Notes: generated from the letters alone by a model not told the origin. 64,000 bases of DNA from Paucibacter sediminis (GCF_030254645.1 NZ_CP116346.1:3637001-3701000), one strand, 5' to 3'. Shown: positions 37,729 to 48,335, counted from the first letter of the stretch. Program-made: numbers and translations.

Positions 37729-38405
37729 TGACAGAGCGGGAGATATCAAGCCGCCCGCGTTGCACAAGGGTGGCCGCGCCGCAGCCCAGGCCGGCAGGCA
37801 CTCGGCCCCAGATGCGGTGGCCTTCGCGTAGAACGCTCAGGCTTCCCTCGGTGCTCGCCGAACCGGGACTCGCGCACAACTCGCCGTCGCACCCCTGCGG
37901 GCCGGCGTGTGCCAGTGGCACCCGCCTGTGCTCCAGCTCAAACAAGGCGCGCTCGACGCATCGCCTGGAGCGATGCGCAACCCGGTTCTGCTGCGCGCCT
38001 CGGCATCGCAAATGGGGCCTCGCACCTGCCGACCTGCGCTGCTCGGGCAGTGCACGGCCTTGATGTCGTGGTGCGCGAGCAGCGGTTGGAGCAAAGCGCA
38101 GGGCGGGTGGTTGCGGTGGCCCTTTTGCGGTGCCGAGCACCGCAGCGGCTCGCAGCCGCGCGCGTACTCGCGCGCTTCAAGCACTGGATTGGCGCAACTT
38201 GTCTGAGCGCAATGAGCGCAGCGAATGCAGCGAGTTTTGCGCCGGCTGCGAGTTGCGAGGAGCGCAGGGGAGCCTGAGCGCAGCGAGGGCCTCCGCATCC
38301 GGGCCGCAGCGGCCACCCGCCCTGGGCTTTGCCTGCATGACCGTCGCAGGGTTGCCGAGTTCGCCCTCGCATTTTGCGCTGGCGCAAAGCCCGCTCAAGT
38401 CGCCG

Positions 38406-38418
38406 GGGTCAGGTCTTG
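38406..38418 (+). repeat. copy 4 of 13-mer GGGTCAGGTCTTG
   Basis: This is the only exact copy outside a gene. It lies 3 bases before the first NrdR box of nrdD. Confidence 0.55.
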
Positions 38419-38421
38419 TTG

Positions 38422-38469
38422 ACCACATATCTAGTGTCTATCCTGCCGGCCTGACACTAGATATAGGTT
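38422..38469. promoter_or_regulatory. paired NrdR boxes upstream of nrdD
   Basis: ACCACATATCTAGTGT (38422-38437) and ACACTAGATATAGGTT (38454-38469) each resemble the NrdR consensus acaCwAtATaTwGtgt. They start 32 bases apart, about three helical turns, as in known NrdR pairs. ATATCTAGTGT and ACACTAGATAT form a perfect 11-base inverted repeat. The second box ends 4 bases before the nrdD ATG, so repression would block initiation. Confidence 0.78.
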
Positions 38470-38473
38470 TTTC

Positions 38474-40489
38474 ATGTCCACTCAAGCGGCCCAGCAGCCT
38501 ACGGCGCTGATGAAACGAGACGGGCGCGTCGTCGCCTTCGACGCGGCCAAGATTGCCAGCGCGCTGGCGCGGGCCGGCGCGGCCACCGGCGAGCTGGATG
38601 CGCAGCGCGCGCAGCAGCTGACGCAGGCGGCGGTGCTGCCACGCCTGCAAGGGGTTCGCTGCCCGCAGATCGAGCAGGTCCAGGATGCCGTCGAGGCCGC
38701 GCTGTTCGATGCCGGCCTGCGCCACACGCTGCGCGCCTATGTGGTGTATCGCGAGCAGCACCGCCAGCTGCGCGGCGCGCGCCAGACCCTGGTGGATGTG
38801 CAGGCCACCATGGACGAATACCTGCAGCAGCGCGACTGGCGCATCAAGGCCAATGCCAACCAGGGCTGGAGCCTGGGCGGGCTGATCCTGAACGTCTCCG
38901 GCAAGGTGGTGGCCAACTACTGGCTGGACCAGGTCTATCCGCCCGAGGTGGGGCGCGCGCATCGCGAGGCCGATCTGCACATCCACGACCTCGATATGCT
39001 GAGCGGCTACTGCGCCGGCTGGTCGCTGCGCACCCTGCTCAACGAGGGGCTCAATGGCGTGGCCGGCAAGGTCGAATCGGCACCGCCGCGCCATCTCTCC
39101 AGCGCGGTAGGCCAGATCGTCAACTTCCTGGGCACGCTGCAGAACGAATGGGCCGGGGCGCAGGCCTTCTCCAGCTTCGACACCTATCTGGCGCCCTATG
39201 TGCGCCAGGACGCCCTGGGCTACGAGCAGGTGCGCCAGTGCATGCAGGAGCTGGTCTACAACCTCAACGTGCCCTCGCGCTGGGGCACGCAGACGCCGTT
39301 CACCAACCTGACCTTCGACTGGACCTGCCCCGAGGATCTGCGCGAGCAGGTGCCGGTGATCGCGGGCCGCGAGATGCCGTTCTGCTACGGCGATCTGCAG
39401 GCCGAGATGGACCTGATCAACCGCGCCTATATCGAGGTCATGATGGCCGGCGATGCGCGCGGCCGCGCCTTCACCTTCCCCATCCCCACCTACAACATCA
39501 CGCCCGATTTCGACTGGGACAGCCCCAACGCGACCGCGCTGTTCGAGATGACGGCGCGCTACGGCCTGCCGTATTTCCAGAACTTCCTCAATTCCGAGCT
39601 GCAGCCGAACATGGTGCGCTCGATGTGCTGCCGCCTGCAGCTGGATCTGCGCGAGCTGCTCAAGCGCGGCAACGGCCTGTTCGGCTCGGCCGAGCAGACC
39701 GGCTCGCTGGGCGTGGTGACGATCAACTGCGCGCGCCTGGGCCATCTGCACGCCGGCGACGAGGTCGGCCTGCTGCGCCGCCTGGACGAGCTGCTGGCGC
39801 TGGGGCGCGACAGCCTGGAGATCAAGCGCAAGCTGATCCAGCGCCTCATCGATGCCGGCCTGTTCCCCTACACCAAGCGCTACCTGGGCACGCTGCGCAA
39901 CCATTTCTCGACCCTGGGCGTGAACGGCGTCAACGAGATGATCCGCAACTTCACGGCCGATGCGCAGGACATCAGCACGCCCGCCGGCCATGCGCTGGCG
40001 CTGCGCCTGCTGGACCATGTGCGCGGCCGCATGGTCGAGTTCCAGGAACAGACCGGCCACCTCTACAACCTCGAGGCCACGCCGGCCGAGGGCACGACCT
40101 ACCGCTTTGCCAAGGAAGACAAACGGCGCTTCCCTGCCATCCTGCAGGCCGGCACGGCCGAGCAGCCTTACTACACCAACAGCTCGCAGCTGCCGGTGGG
40201 CTTCACCGACGACCCCTTCGAGGCGCTCGAGCGCCAGGACGAGCTGCAGCGCAAATACACCGGCGGCACCGTGCTGCATCTCTACATGAACGAGGCGCTC
40301 TCCAGCAGCGCGGCCTGCCGCGAGCTGGTGCGGCGCTCGCTGTCGCGTTTCAAATTGCCCTACATCACCGTGACGCCCACCTTCTCGATCTGCCCCACGC
40401 ATGGCTATCTGAGCGGGCGCCACGAGTTCTGCCCGCATTGCGATGCCGAGGCGCTGGCGCGCAAGCAGCAGGCCGCGGTGGCGGCCTGA
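38474..40489 (+). CDS. nrdD: anaerobic (class III) ribonucleoside-triphosphate reductase, large chain without glycyl radical segment
   Basis: The 671-residue protein has an N-terminal ATP-cone (about residues 10-95, MKRDGRVVAFDAAKIASALARAG) and the class III barrel. Barrel motifs include HIHDLDMLSGYCAGW (near 170), PFTNLTFDW (near 275), FTFPIPTYN (near 333) and SMCCRLQLD (near 385). The C-terminal zinc motif CPTHGYLSGRHEFCPHC is present, but the chain stops 15 residues later, before the usual RVxGY glycyl radical motif. That segment is encoded by the next gene. Paired NrdR boxes precede the ATG. It makes dNTPs under anoxia, matching the denitrification context. Confidence 0.9.
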   Translation: MSTQAAQQPTALMKRDGRVVAFDAAKIASALARAGAATGELDAQRAQQLTQAAVLPRLQGVRCPQIEQVQDAVEAALFDAGLRHTLRAYVVYREQHRQLRGARQTLVDVQATMDEYLQQRDWRIKANANQGWSLGGLILNVSGKVVANYWLDQVYPPEVGRAHREADLHIHDLDMLSGYCAGWSLRTLLNEGLNGVAGKVESAPPRHLSSAVGQIVNFLGTLQNEWAGAQAFSSFDTYLAPYVRQDALGYEQVRQCMQELVYNLNVPSRWGTQTPFTNLTFDWTCPEDLREQVPVIAGREMPFCYGDLQAEMDLINRAYIEVMMAGDARGRAFTFPIPTYNITPDFDWDSPNATALFEMTARYGLPYFQNFLNSELQPNMVRSMCCRLQLDLRELLKRGNGLFGSAEQTGSLGVVTINCARLGHLHAGDEVGLLRRLDELLALGRDSLEIKRKLIQRLIDAGLFPYTKRYLGTLRNHFSTLGVNGVNEMIRNFTADAQDISTPAGHALALRLLDHVRGRMVEFQEQTGHLYNLEATPAEGTTYRFAKEDKRRFPAILQAGTAEQPYYTNSSQLPVGFTDDPFEALERQDELQRKYTGGTVLHLYMNEALSSSAACRELVRRSLSRFKLPYITVTPTFSICPTHGYLSGRHEFCPHCDAEALARKQQAAVAA

Positions 40490-40526
40490 TGACGTCGATT
40501 CCCAACCCAAGCCAAGGAGGCAAGAC

Positions 40527-40709
40527 ATGACCCCAAACCAAGCACAGACCGAGCTGCAGGAGCACGAGCGCCAGCGCTGCGAGATCTGGACCCGCGTGAT
40601 GGGCTACCACCGGCCGGTGGCGTCCTTCAACACCGGCAAGCAGGGTGAATTCGAGGAGCGGCTGTGCTTCCATGAACGGCCGCTGGGCCAGGGCGCGGCC
40701 GCGGCTTGA
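40527..40709 (+). CDS. stand-alone glycyl radical peptide of class III ribonucleotide reductase
   Basis: This 60-residue protein contains WTRVMGYHRPVASFNTGKQ, the C-terminal glycyl radical motif of NrdD, with the radical Gly at about residue 26. It replaces the missing end of the preceding NrdD chain. AAGGAGG lies 6 bases before the ATG at 40527, so it is a translated gene, not a frameshift remnant, and the 37-base gap contains its own ribosome site. Similar split forms seem to occur in other betaproteobacteria. It overlaps the nrdG start by 4 bases. Confidence 0.85.
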   Translation: MTPNQAQTELQEHERQRCEIWTRVMGYHRPVASFNTGKQGEFEERLCFHERPLGQGAAAA

Positions 40710-41416
40710 GCGCGGCGCCGGCGGTGGCCGGGCTGACGCCCTTCAGCAGCCTGGACTATCCCGGCCAGCTTGCCGCGGTGGTGTTCCTGCAGGGCTGCCC
40801 CTGGCGCTGCGTCTACTGCCACAACCCCGGCTTGCAAGCGCGCGGGCCGGGCCGGCTTGGCTGGGCCGAGCTGCTGGCCTGGCTGGAGCGGCGCCGCGGC
40901 CTGCTCGACGCGCTGGTGTTCAGCGGCGGCGAACCCACGCTGGACGCGGCCCTGCCGCGCGCCGCCGCGCAGGTGCGGGCGCGCGGCTTCAAGGTCGGCC
41001 TGCATACCGCCGGCCTCTATCCCGAGCGCCTGGCCACGCTGCTGCCCTTGCTGGATTGGGTAGGCCTGGACATCAAGGCGCCGCTGGCGGATGCGGCGCT
41101 GCACCGGCGCATCACCGGTGTGCCCGGCGCTGAAGGCGAGGTGGCGCAGAGCCTGGCCCTGCTGGCCGCCTCGGGCCTTGGCTATGAATGCCGCAGCACC
41201 ATCCATCCGGCGCTGCACGATGGCGCGGCCCTGCAGCAGCTGGCCGAGCAACTGGCCGGCGCCGGCGTGACGCGCTGGGCCCTGCAGATCGCGCGCCCGG
41301 ACGGGACGGCGGGCGGGGCCGGCGCATTGGCGCCGGTGCCGCCCGACTATCCCGATGCCGCGCTGCTGGCGCGGCTGCGCGGCCGCGTGCCGGGGCTGGA
41401 GCTGCGGCGCGGCTGA
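40706..41416 (+). CDS. nrdG: anaerobic ribonucleotide reductase activating radical-SAM protein
   Basis: The 236-residue radical-SAM enzyme generates the glycyl radical. Its cluster motif CPWRCVYC (C31-x3-C35-x2-C38) is followed by FSGGEPTLD near residue 75 and DIKAPL near residue 125. It is longer than short NrdG proteins and resembles the YjjW/NrdG2-like branch. The proposed TTG start at 40706 overlaps the previous stop (TTGA), giving coupling to the glycyl peptide; a GTG further in is an alternative. Three genes nrdD, glycyl peptide and nrdG form one operon. Confidence 0.9.
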   Translation: MSAAPAVAGLTPFSSLDYPGQLAAVVFLQGCPWRCVYCHNPGLQARGPGRLGWAELLAWLERRRGLLDALVFSGGEPTLDAALPRAAAQVRARGFKVGLHTAGLYPERLATLLPLLDWVGLDIKAPLADAALHRRITGVPGAEGEVAQSLALLAASGLGYECRSTIHPALHDGAALQQLAEQLAGAGVTRWALQIARPDGTAGGAGALAPVPPDYPDAALLARLRGRVPGLELRRG

Positions 41417-41441
41417 CGAGGCCCCGGCCTCAGCCCCTTCC

Positions 41442-41834
41442 TCAACCCAGTTGCACCGCCTGCCCCTGCCGGTCGAAGGGGATGAAGCCGCCCAGCTGAC
41501 CGCTGCGCACCGTTTCCACCATGCGCTGCAGGGCCGCGTCCACGCGCGCGGCGTCGGCGCGGCCGGAGAGCGCGGCGGCGAACACCAGCACCCAGGGCTG
41601 GCCCATGCCTTCAGCCTCGGCGGCCAGGGCGGCAAAGCCCTGCAGTTCCGCTGGGTCTTTGTCCACGCACATCAGCGGCTCCAGCTCGCCGCCATGGCCG
41701 GCCTCGAAGGCGGCGCGCTCGGCCGGCGTGGCCTCGGGGCTGAGGCTGGCGCCGGCAAACACCAGCAAGAGGCGCTGGGGTTCGGGCTGCTGACGCGCGG
41801 CCAGCAGCAGGTCTTCAAAGGTCGAGATATTCAT
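41442..41834 (-). CDS. conserved small hypothetical protein
   Basis: The 130-residue protein starts MNISTFEDLLLAARQQPEPQRLLLVFA and has LMCVDKDPAEL near residue 53 and VLVFAAALSGR near 82. Proteins of this pattern are common next to anaerobic ribonucleotide reductase and nor genes in Burkholderiales. I see no enzymatic motif and would not call it a reductase subunit. It is divergent from norC and shares its 116-base promoter region. Confidence 0.65.
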   Translation of the reverse strand: MNISTFEDLLLAARQQPEPQRLLLVFAGASLSPEATPAERAAFEAGHGGELEPLMCVDKDPAELQGFAALAAEAEGMGQPWVLVFAAALSGRADAARVDAALQRMVETVRSGQLGGFIPFDRQGQAVQLG

Positions 41835-41866
41835 GATGGATGTGATTGGACGCGAGGCCTGTTGGC

Positions 41867-41892
41867 ATTTCCTTATCCCGGTTCAAGGAAAT
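41867..41892. promoter_or_regulatory. inverted repeat in the norC promoter region
   Basis: ATTTCCTT and AAGGAAAT are perfect 8-base arms around a 10-base spacer, 59 bases before the norC ATG. No FNR/Dnr box is visible here, so this dyad may be the binding site for a NO- or nitrate-responsive regulator. Confidence 0.45.
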
Positions 41893-41950
41893 TCCCGAGC
41901 AAATCCCTAGGCTACCCACATTCCTTTTTTCTATTCGTCGGAGGCATTCC

Positions 41951-42376
41951 ATGAGCCGAGGCTTCACCAGCCAGATGGCACGCAATATCTTCTACGGTGG
42001 CTCGCTGTTCTTCGTGCTGCTGTTTGCCGTGCTGATCTTCGATACCGAGCAACGCATCCCGCAGCGCTCCAAATCCGCTGAAATCACGCCCGCCGTGGTG
42101 CGCGGCAAGCATATCTGGGAAACCCGCAACTGCATCGGTTGCCACACCCTGCTGGGCGAGGGCGCCTACTTCGCGCCCGAGCTGGGCAATGTCTACACCC
42201 GCCGCGGGCCCGATTTCATCAAGGCCTGGATCAAGGCCCAGCCCACCGGCGCGCCGGGCCGCCGCCAGATGCCCAACTTCCATCTGGACGACAAGCAGCT
42301 CGACGACCTGGTCGAGTTCCTCAAATGGACCAATGGCGTGGACACCGAGAAGTGGCCGCCGAACATTGAAGGTTGA
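41951..42376 (+). CDS. norC: nitric oxide reductase subunit C (cytochrome c)
   Basis: The 141-residue protein has one membrane anchor (about residues 13-30, NIFYGGSLFFVLLFAVLIF) and a periplasmic cytochrome c domain with CIGCH at residues 61-65 and a Met ligand in RQMPNFHLDD near 111. It delivers electrons to NorB for 2 NO to N2O. GTCGGAGG precedes the ATG. It heads the nor operon, 12 bases before norB. Confidence 0.95.
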   Translation: MSRGFTSQMARNIFYGGSLFFVLLFAVLIFDTEQRIPQRSKSAEITPAVVRGKHIWETRNCIGCHTLLGEGAYFAPELGNVYTRRGPDFIKAWIKAQPTGAPGRRQMPNFHLDDKQLDDLVEFLKWTNGVDTEKWPPNIEG

Positions 42377-44629
<2,253 letters not shown>

Positions 44630-44637
<8 letters not shown>

Positions 44638-45598
44638 GATCGTGCTGGCGGCATCGCCACAAGCGCACACGGGCCGCATGGCCCGCCTGCAGCGCCTGCG
44701 GCGCGCCACCCAGCTGGGCTTCTTCGCCCTGTTCCTGTGTGCACCGGCGCTGAACCTGCTGCGCTTCGACCTGCAGGAGACCCAGCTCTGGTTCCTGGGC
44801 TTCCGCTGGAGCCTGGGCATCGATGCCTTCACGCGCGGCGAGATCAGCGCCAACGAGGCGGCGCTGGCCATCCTGTTGCGCGGCATCCTGCCGGCGGTGC
44901 TTTTCGTGGTGGGCTTCATGACCCTGGCCTGGCGCTACGGTCGCGTCTACTGCGGCTGGCTGTGCCCGCATTTCTCGCTGGTCGAGACCCTCAACGAGCT
45001 GCTGCACCGCGCCACCGGCAAATACAGCCTGTGGGAGAAAAGCGAGCGCAGCGGCCAGGCCCATGCCGGTTGGTGGCCGCTGTTCCTGCTCAGCGGCCTC
45101 TTCTTCGGCTTTGCCTGGTCCATCACGCTGCTCACCTATCTGCTGCCGCCGACGCAGATCTGGAGTGGCCTCGTGCATGGCACGCTGACGCCCAACCAGG
45201 CGCGCTTCATCCTCATCGGCGGCGCGGTCTTCAGCACCGAGATGTTGCTGGCGCGCCATCTGTTCTGCCGCTTCGGCTGCGCGGTAGGCCTGTTCCAGAG
45301 CCTAGCCTGGATGGCCAACCCGCGTGCCCTGGTGGTGGCCTTCACGCGCGAACGCGCACGCGACTGCCGCGATTGCAGCACCGCCAAGGCCCCCGAGGGC
45401 GCGGCTTGCGACGTGGCCTGCCCGATGCGGCTGAAGCCGCGCAATATCAAGCGCCTGATGTTCTCCTGCGTGCAATGCGGGCAATGCGTCACCGAGTGCG
45501 AGAGCTCGCATGCGCCGCGCGGCGCGAATCCCAATCTGGAGTGGACCGTGGGCGTGGATGCGCTGCGCGAGACGCTCAAGCAACGCAGGCAGGGCTGA
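44630..45598 (+). CDS. membrane-bound polyferredoxin (NosR/NapH/CcoG-like) in the nor operon
   Basis: The 322-residue protein has about four to five hydrophobic helices interleaved with NapH-like motifs CGWLCPHFS (near residue 103) and CRFGC (near 210). A C-terminal [4Fe-4S] region follows with CRDCSTAKAPEGAACDVACP (near 245) and CVQCGQCVTECE (near 285). These features suggest electron transfer between quinol and a cluster-containing partner, or maturation of a metal site. It lies between norQ and norD and is overlapped by norQ, so a role in NO reductase assembly or electron supply is likely but not proven. Confidence 0.8.
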
Positions 45599-45604
45599 TC
45601 GATC

Positions 45605-47473
45605 ATGGAAGAGTGGGTCGGCGAGCAATGGCACCGCCTCATCAGCCGGGCGGCCTACCGCGGCTATCCCGAGCAGGCGGTGGCGCTGGCCTCGGTGCAG
45701 CGCGCCGCGGCGGTGCTTTACCGCGCCGCCGGCGGCGCCAGCGCGGTGCGCATCGTGCCGGCCGGCCAGGCCCGCGTGGGCGGGCCGCGCGGCTGGCTGC
45801 AGCGCATCGCGGGGGCGGGCCAGCGCGCCGCGCGCCCGCGCCTGGATGCCGAGACGCTGGCGCTGCCGCCGCAGATCGATGTGTTCGACGATGCCGGCCT
45901 CAACCGCGACCTCTATCTCTGGCTGGCGGCGCTGGCCGCGGCCTTCGAACCCGGCGCCACCTGGGTGATCGCCAACCGCGCCGCCACCGCGCGTGCGCTC
46001 GAGCGCTGCCCGGGCCTGGCGCCACGCTACCAGCGCCTGCTCGCCGCGCACCTGGCCCAGCGCCCCGATCCGGCGCGCCTGAACGGCATGGCCGCACGCG
46101 CCGAACAGGCGCTGCAGGCGGTGCTGCGCCATGGCCTGGACGGCTCGCCCGAGGGCAAGCTCAGCGGCATCGAGCTGGACGGCATGCAGCTGGCGCCGGT
46201 GTGGCTGTGGCTGGAGCCCTGGTCGGAGGCCGCGGCCACGGCGCCGCGCGCCGACACCGGCGAGGGCAGGGCGGGTGACGACGGCGCCAAGCCGCGCCCG
46301 CGCAGCACCAACAACAACACGCGCCGGCGTACCCGCCAGCAAGCCCAGAGCTCCGACCGCCCGCCGCTGCTGCTGCCCTCCAAGATCGAGTCCATCCTGA
46401 CCTGGAGCGAGCATGTGCCGGTGGACCGCGGCACCGACGATGAAGACGACGACCAGTCGGCGGCCGCCGCCGACGACATGGAAAAACTGACGCTGGCACG
46501 CGGCCAGCAGACCTCGGCCTCGCGCATCAAGTTCGACCTCGACCTGCCCAGCGCCAGCGCCGACGATCGCCCGCTGGGCCCCGGCGAGCAGCTGCCGGAA
46601 TGGGACTGGAAGCAGCGCCGCCTGCTGCCCGCGCATTGCGCCGTGCAGACCCTGGTGGCCACGCCGGCCGCGGGCCTGTTCGTGCCGCCGCCGGCGCTGC
46701 GCGCCACCGCACGCCGCGTGCGCCGCGGCCTCGAGCTGCTGCGCGCCGCGCCGCGCTGGCAGCGCGGCTGCGCGGATGGCGATGCCATCGACCTGGACGC
46801 CTGGGTGCGCCACGCCAGCCAGGCCAGCGATGGCGGCCCCAGCCTCAGCGACCCGGCCGTGTACGCGCGCCGCCAGCGCGGCGAGCGCAGCCTGGCGACG
46901 CTGCTGCTGGCCGATCTCTCGCTCTCCACCGATGCCCATGTCAACAACGAGGCGCGCGTGATCGACGTGATACGCGACAGCCTCTATGTGTTTGGCGAGG
47001 CCTTGCATGGCCTGGGCGATGCCTATGCGATGCTGGGGTTCAGCTCGGTGCGGCGCGCGCATGTGCGTATGCAGCACCTGAAGGGCTTCGACGAGGCCTG
47101 GAAGCCGGCGGTGCAGGCGCGCGTGGGCGCCATCAAGCCCGGCTACTACACCCGCATGGGCGCGGCCATACGCCTGGCAGCCAAGCGCCTGCAGGAGCGC
47201 CCCGAGCGCCAGCGCCTGCTGCTGATACTCACCGACGGCAAGCCCAATGACCTCGACGTCTACGAAGGGCGCTGGGGCATCGAGGACACCCGCCATGCGG
47301 TGCAGGAGGCGCGCGAGGCCGGCCTCACGCCCTTCTGCCTGAGCATCGACGAGGAGGCGCAGGACTATCTGCCCCATCTGTTCGGCAACCAGGGCTGGGC
47401 GCAGGTGAGCCGGCCGGCCGAGCTGCCGCTGCGGCTGGCGGCCGTCTATGCGCGGCTGACGCGGCGTAGTTAA
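45605..47473 (+). CDS. norD: NorD, von Willebrand A-domain activation protein
   Basis: The 622-residue protein has a helical N-terminal region and a low-complexity acidic/basic linker (about 215-310, with RPRSTNNNTRRRTRQQ and DDEDDDQS). The C-terminal VWA domain has a MIDAS site LLADLSLST (DxSxS, near residue 435) and TDGKPND (near 540). It pairs with NorQ to mature NorB. It is the last gene of the nor operon and lies 6 bases after the polyferredoxin gene. Confidence 0.93.
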   Translation: MEEWVGEQWHRLISRAAYRGYPEQAVALASVQRAAAVLYRAAGGASAVRIVPAGQARVGGPRGWLQRIAGAGQRAARPRLDAETLALPPQIDVFDDAGLNRDLYLWLAALAAAFEPGATWVIANRAATARALERCPGLAPRYQRLLAAHLAQRPDPARLNGMAARAEQALQAVLRHGLDGSPEGKLSGIELDGMQLAPVWLWLEPWSEAAATAPRADTGEGRAGDDGAKPRPRSTNNNTRRRTRQQAQSSDRPPLLLPSKIESILTWSEHVPVDRGTDDEDDDQSAAAADDMEKLTLARGQQTSASRIKFDLDLPSASADDRPLGPGEQLPEWDWKQRRLLPAHCAVQTLVATPAAGLFVPPPALRATARRVRRGLELLRAAPRWQRGCADGDAIDLDAWVRHASQASDGGPSLSDPAVYARRQRGERSLATLLLADLSLSTDAHVNNEARVIDVIRDSLYVFGEALHGLGDAYAMLGFSSVRRAHVRMQHLKGFDEAWKPAVQARVGAIKPGYYTRMGAAIRLAAKRLQERPERQRLLLILTDGKPNDLDVYEGRWGIEDTRHAVQEAREAGLTPFCLSIDEEAQDYLPHLFGNQGWAQVSRPAELPLRLAAVYARLTRRS

Positions 47474-47482
47474 GCCCCTGGT

Positions 47483-47496
47483 TTGATACGTATCAA
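47483..47496. promoter_or_regulatory. perfect FNR/Dnr box upstream of the first Dnr-like gene
   Basis: TTGATACGTATCAA fits TTGAT-N4-ATCAA exactly, with a fully palindromic spacer. A class II start would lie near 47531, 18 bases before the ATG. Confidence 0.82.
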
Positions 47497-47518
47497 GCCC
47501 GCCGGCGGCCCGGCGGGC
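47497..47518. other. GC-rich hairpin just after the Dnr box
   Basis: GCCCGCCG and CGGCGGGC form an 8-base stem around GCGGCC. It abuts the box and lacks a T-run, so it may act as a weak terminator after norD rather than an attenuator. Confidence 0.4.
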
Positions 47519-47548
47519 AGACAATGCGCGTGCTTCTGGAGTCTTGCC

Positions 47549-48253
47549 ATGGACATGCGCGCCTTCGACCTGCCGCGATACCTCGCCAACCTGCCGCTGT
47601 TCAGCGATCTCAGCGCGCCCGAGCTGCTGCGCCTGGCGGGCGGCTGCCAGCTGCGCCGCTACCAGCGCGGCGAGGCGGTGTTCCATGTGGGCCAGGCCTG
47701 CGAGGAGTTCCATGTCACCGTCACCGGCCAGGTCAAGCTGTTCGCGATCTCGCCGGCCGGGCAGGAGAAGGTGATCGAGCTGCTGGGCCCCGGCCACAGC
47801 TTTGCCGAGGCGCTGATGTTCACCGGCAAGCCCTACATCATCAATGCCCAGGCGCTCACCGACAGCCTGGTGCTGAGCGTCAGCAAGGAGGCGGTGCTGC
47901 GCGAGATCGAGGCCGACTCGCGCTTTGCGCTGCGCATGCTGGCCGGCATCTCGCGCCGCCTGCATGGCCTGGTGCACGATGTGCAGGCCTATGCCCTGCA
48001 CAGCGGCGTGCAGCGCGTGATCGGCTATCTGCTGCGCGATCAGCTGGTGGAAGACTGCGCCAGCGGTGAGGTCATCACCGTCTCGCTGCCGGTCAGCAAG
48101 GCCACGGTGGCCTCGCGGCTCTCGCTCACGCCCGAGTATTTCTCGCGCGTGCTGCACGAGCTGGAGGCGGCGGGCCTGATCGAGGTGGACAAGCGCGACA
48201 TCCGCATCCTCGATGCGCAGCGCCTCGCCAGTCACTCCTCGGTGGGTGGCTGA
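47549..48253 (+). CDS. Crp/Fnr family regulator, Dnr-like (NO-responsive)
   Basis: The 234-residue protein has a cyclic-nucleotide-type effector domain (about residues 15-130, RGEAVFHVGQACEEFHVTVTGQVKLF) and a C-terminal winged helix with VSKATVASRLSLTPEYFSRVLHELE (about 185-210), whose E-x3-R-like pattern suits TTGAT sites. The four N-terminal Cys of Fnr are absent, so it is a Dnr/NnrR-type haem or NO sensor. A perfect Dnr box in its promoter suggests autoregulation. It lies next to nor and nir genes, the expected targets. Confidence 0.85.
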   Translation: MDMRAFDLPRYLANLPLFSDLSAPELLRLAGGCQLRRYQRGEAVFHVGQACEEFHVTVTGQVKLFAISPAGQEKVIELLGPGHSFAEALMFTGKPYIINAQALTDSLVLSVSKEAVLREIEADSRFALRMLAGISRRLHGLVHDVQAYALHSGVQRVIGYLLRDQLVEDCASGEVITVSLPVSKATVASRLSLTPEYFSRVLHELEAAGLIEVDKRDIRILDAQRLASHSSVGG

Positions 48254-48290
48254 GCCGGGCCCGGCGCCATCGTCTGTTCGGATGAGGCGC

Positions 48291-48308
48291 CTAGTTCTGA
48301 AGAACTAG
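48291..48308. promoter_or_regulatory. perfect 18-base palindrome upstream of the second Dnr-like gene
   Basis: CTAGTTCT-GA-AGAACTAG is fully symmetric and lies 13 bases before the Dnr box. Its AT-rich arms do not suit a terminator, so a second regulator site is possible. Confidence 0.45.
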
Positions 48309-48321
48309 TGGCCGGCCGCAT

Positions 48322-48335
48322 TTGATGCGGATCAA
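48322..48335. promoter_or_regulatory. perfect FNR/Dnr box upstream of the second Dnr-like gene
   Basis: TTGATGCGGATCAA matches TTGAT-N4-ATCAA exactly. A class II start would lie near 48370, 31 bases before the ATG. Confidence 0.82.

Larger units (their letters stand above)
37530..38421. other. gene-poor 0.9 kb region with short GC-rich repeats
   Basis: I see no convincing gene here. Open frames occur on both strands and overlap each other, with high Arg/Ala content, no ribosome sites and no recognisable domain, as expected for non-coding GC-rich DNA. The left part (37530-37700) is comparatively AT-rich. The right part contains four GAGCGCA copies in 78 bases (38205, 38214, 38260, 38276), two of them followed by GCGA. 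It looks like a decayed mobile or integron-derived segment. Confidence 0.55.

Noticed and set aside
37703-38140. 145-codon open frame in the gene-poor region
   Set aside because: Several overlapping frames on both strands compete here, none has a ribosome site or recognisable domain, and composition is Arg/Ala-rich.
41442-41834. Naming the small protein beside nrdG a ribonucleotide reductase subunit
   Set aside because: No ATP-cone, radical or Cys active-site motif is present; only the neighbourhood suggests a link.
45302-48235. A 977-codon open frame opposite norD and the first Dnr-like gene
   Set aside because: It is antisense to clear norD and regulator genes, of low complexity, and has no recognisable motif.
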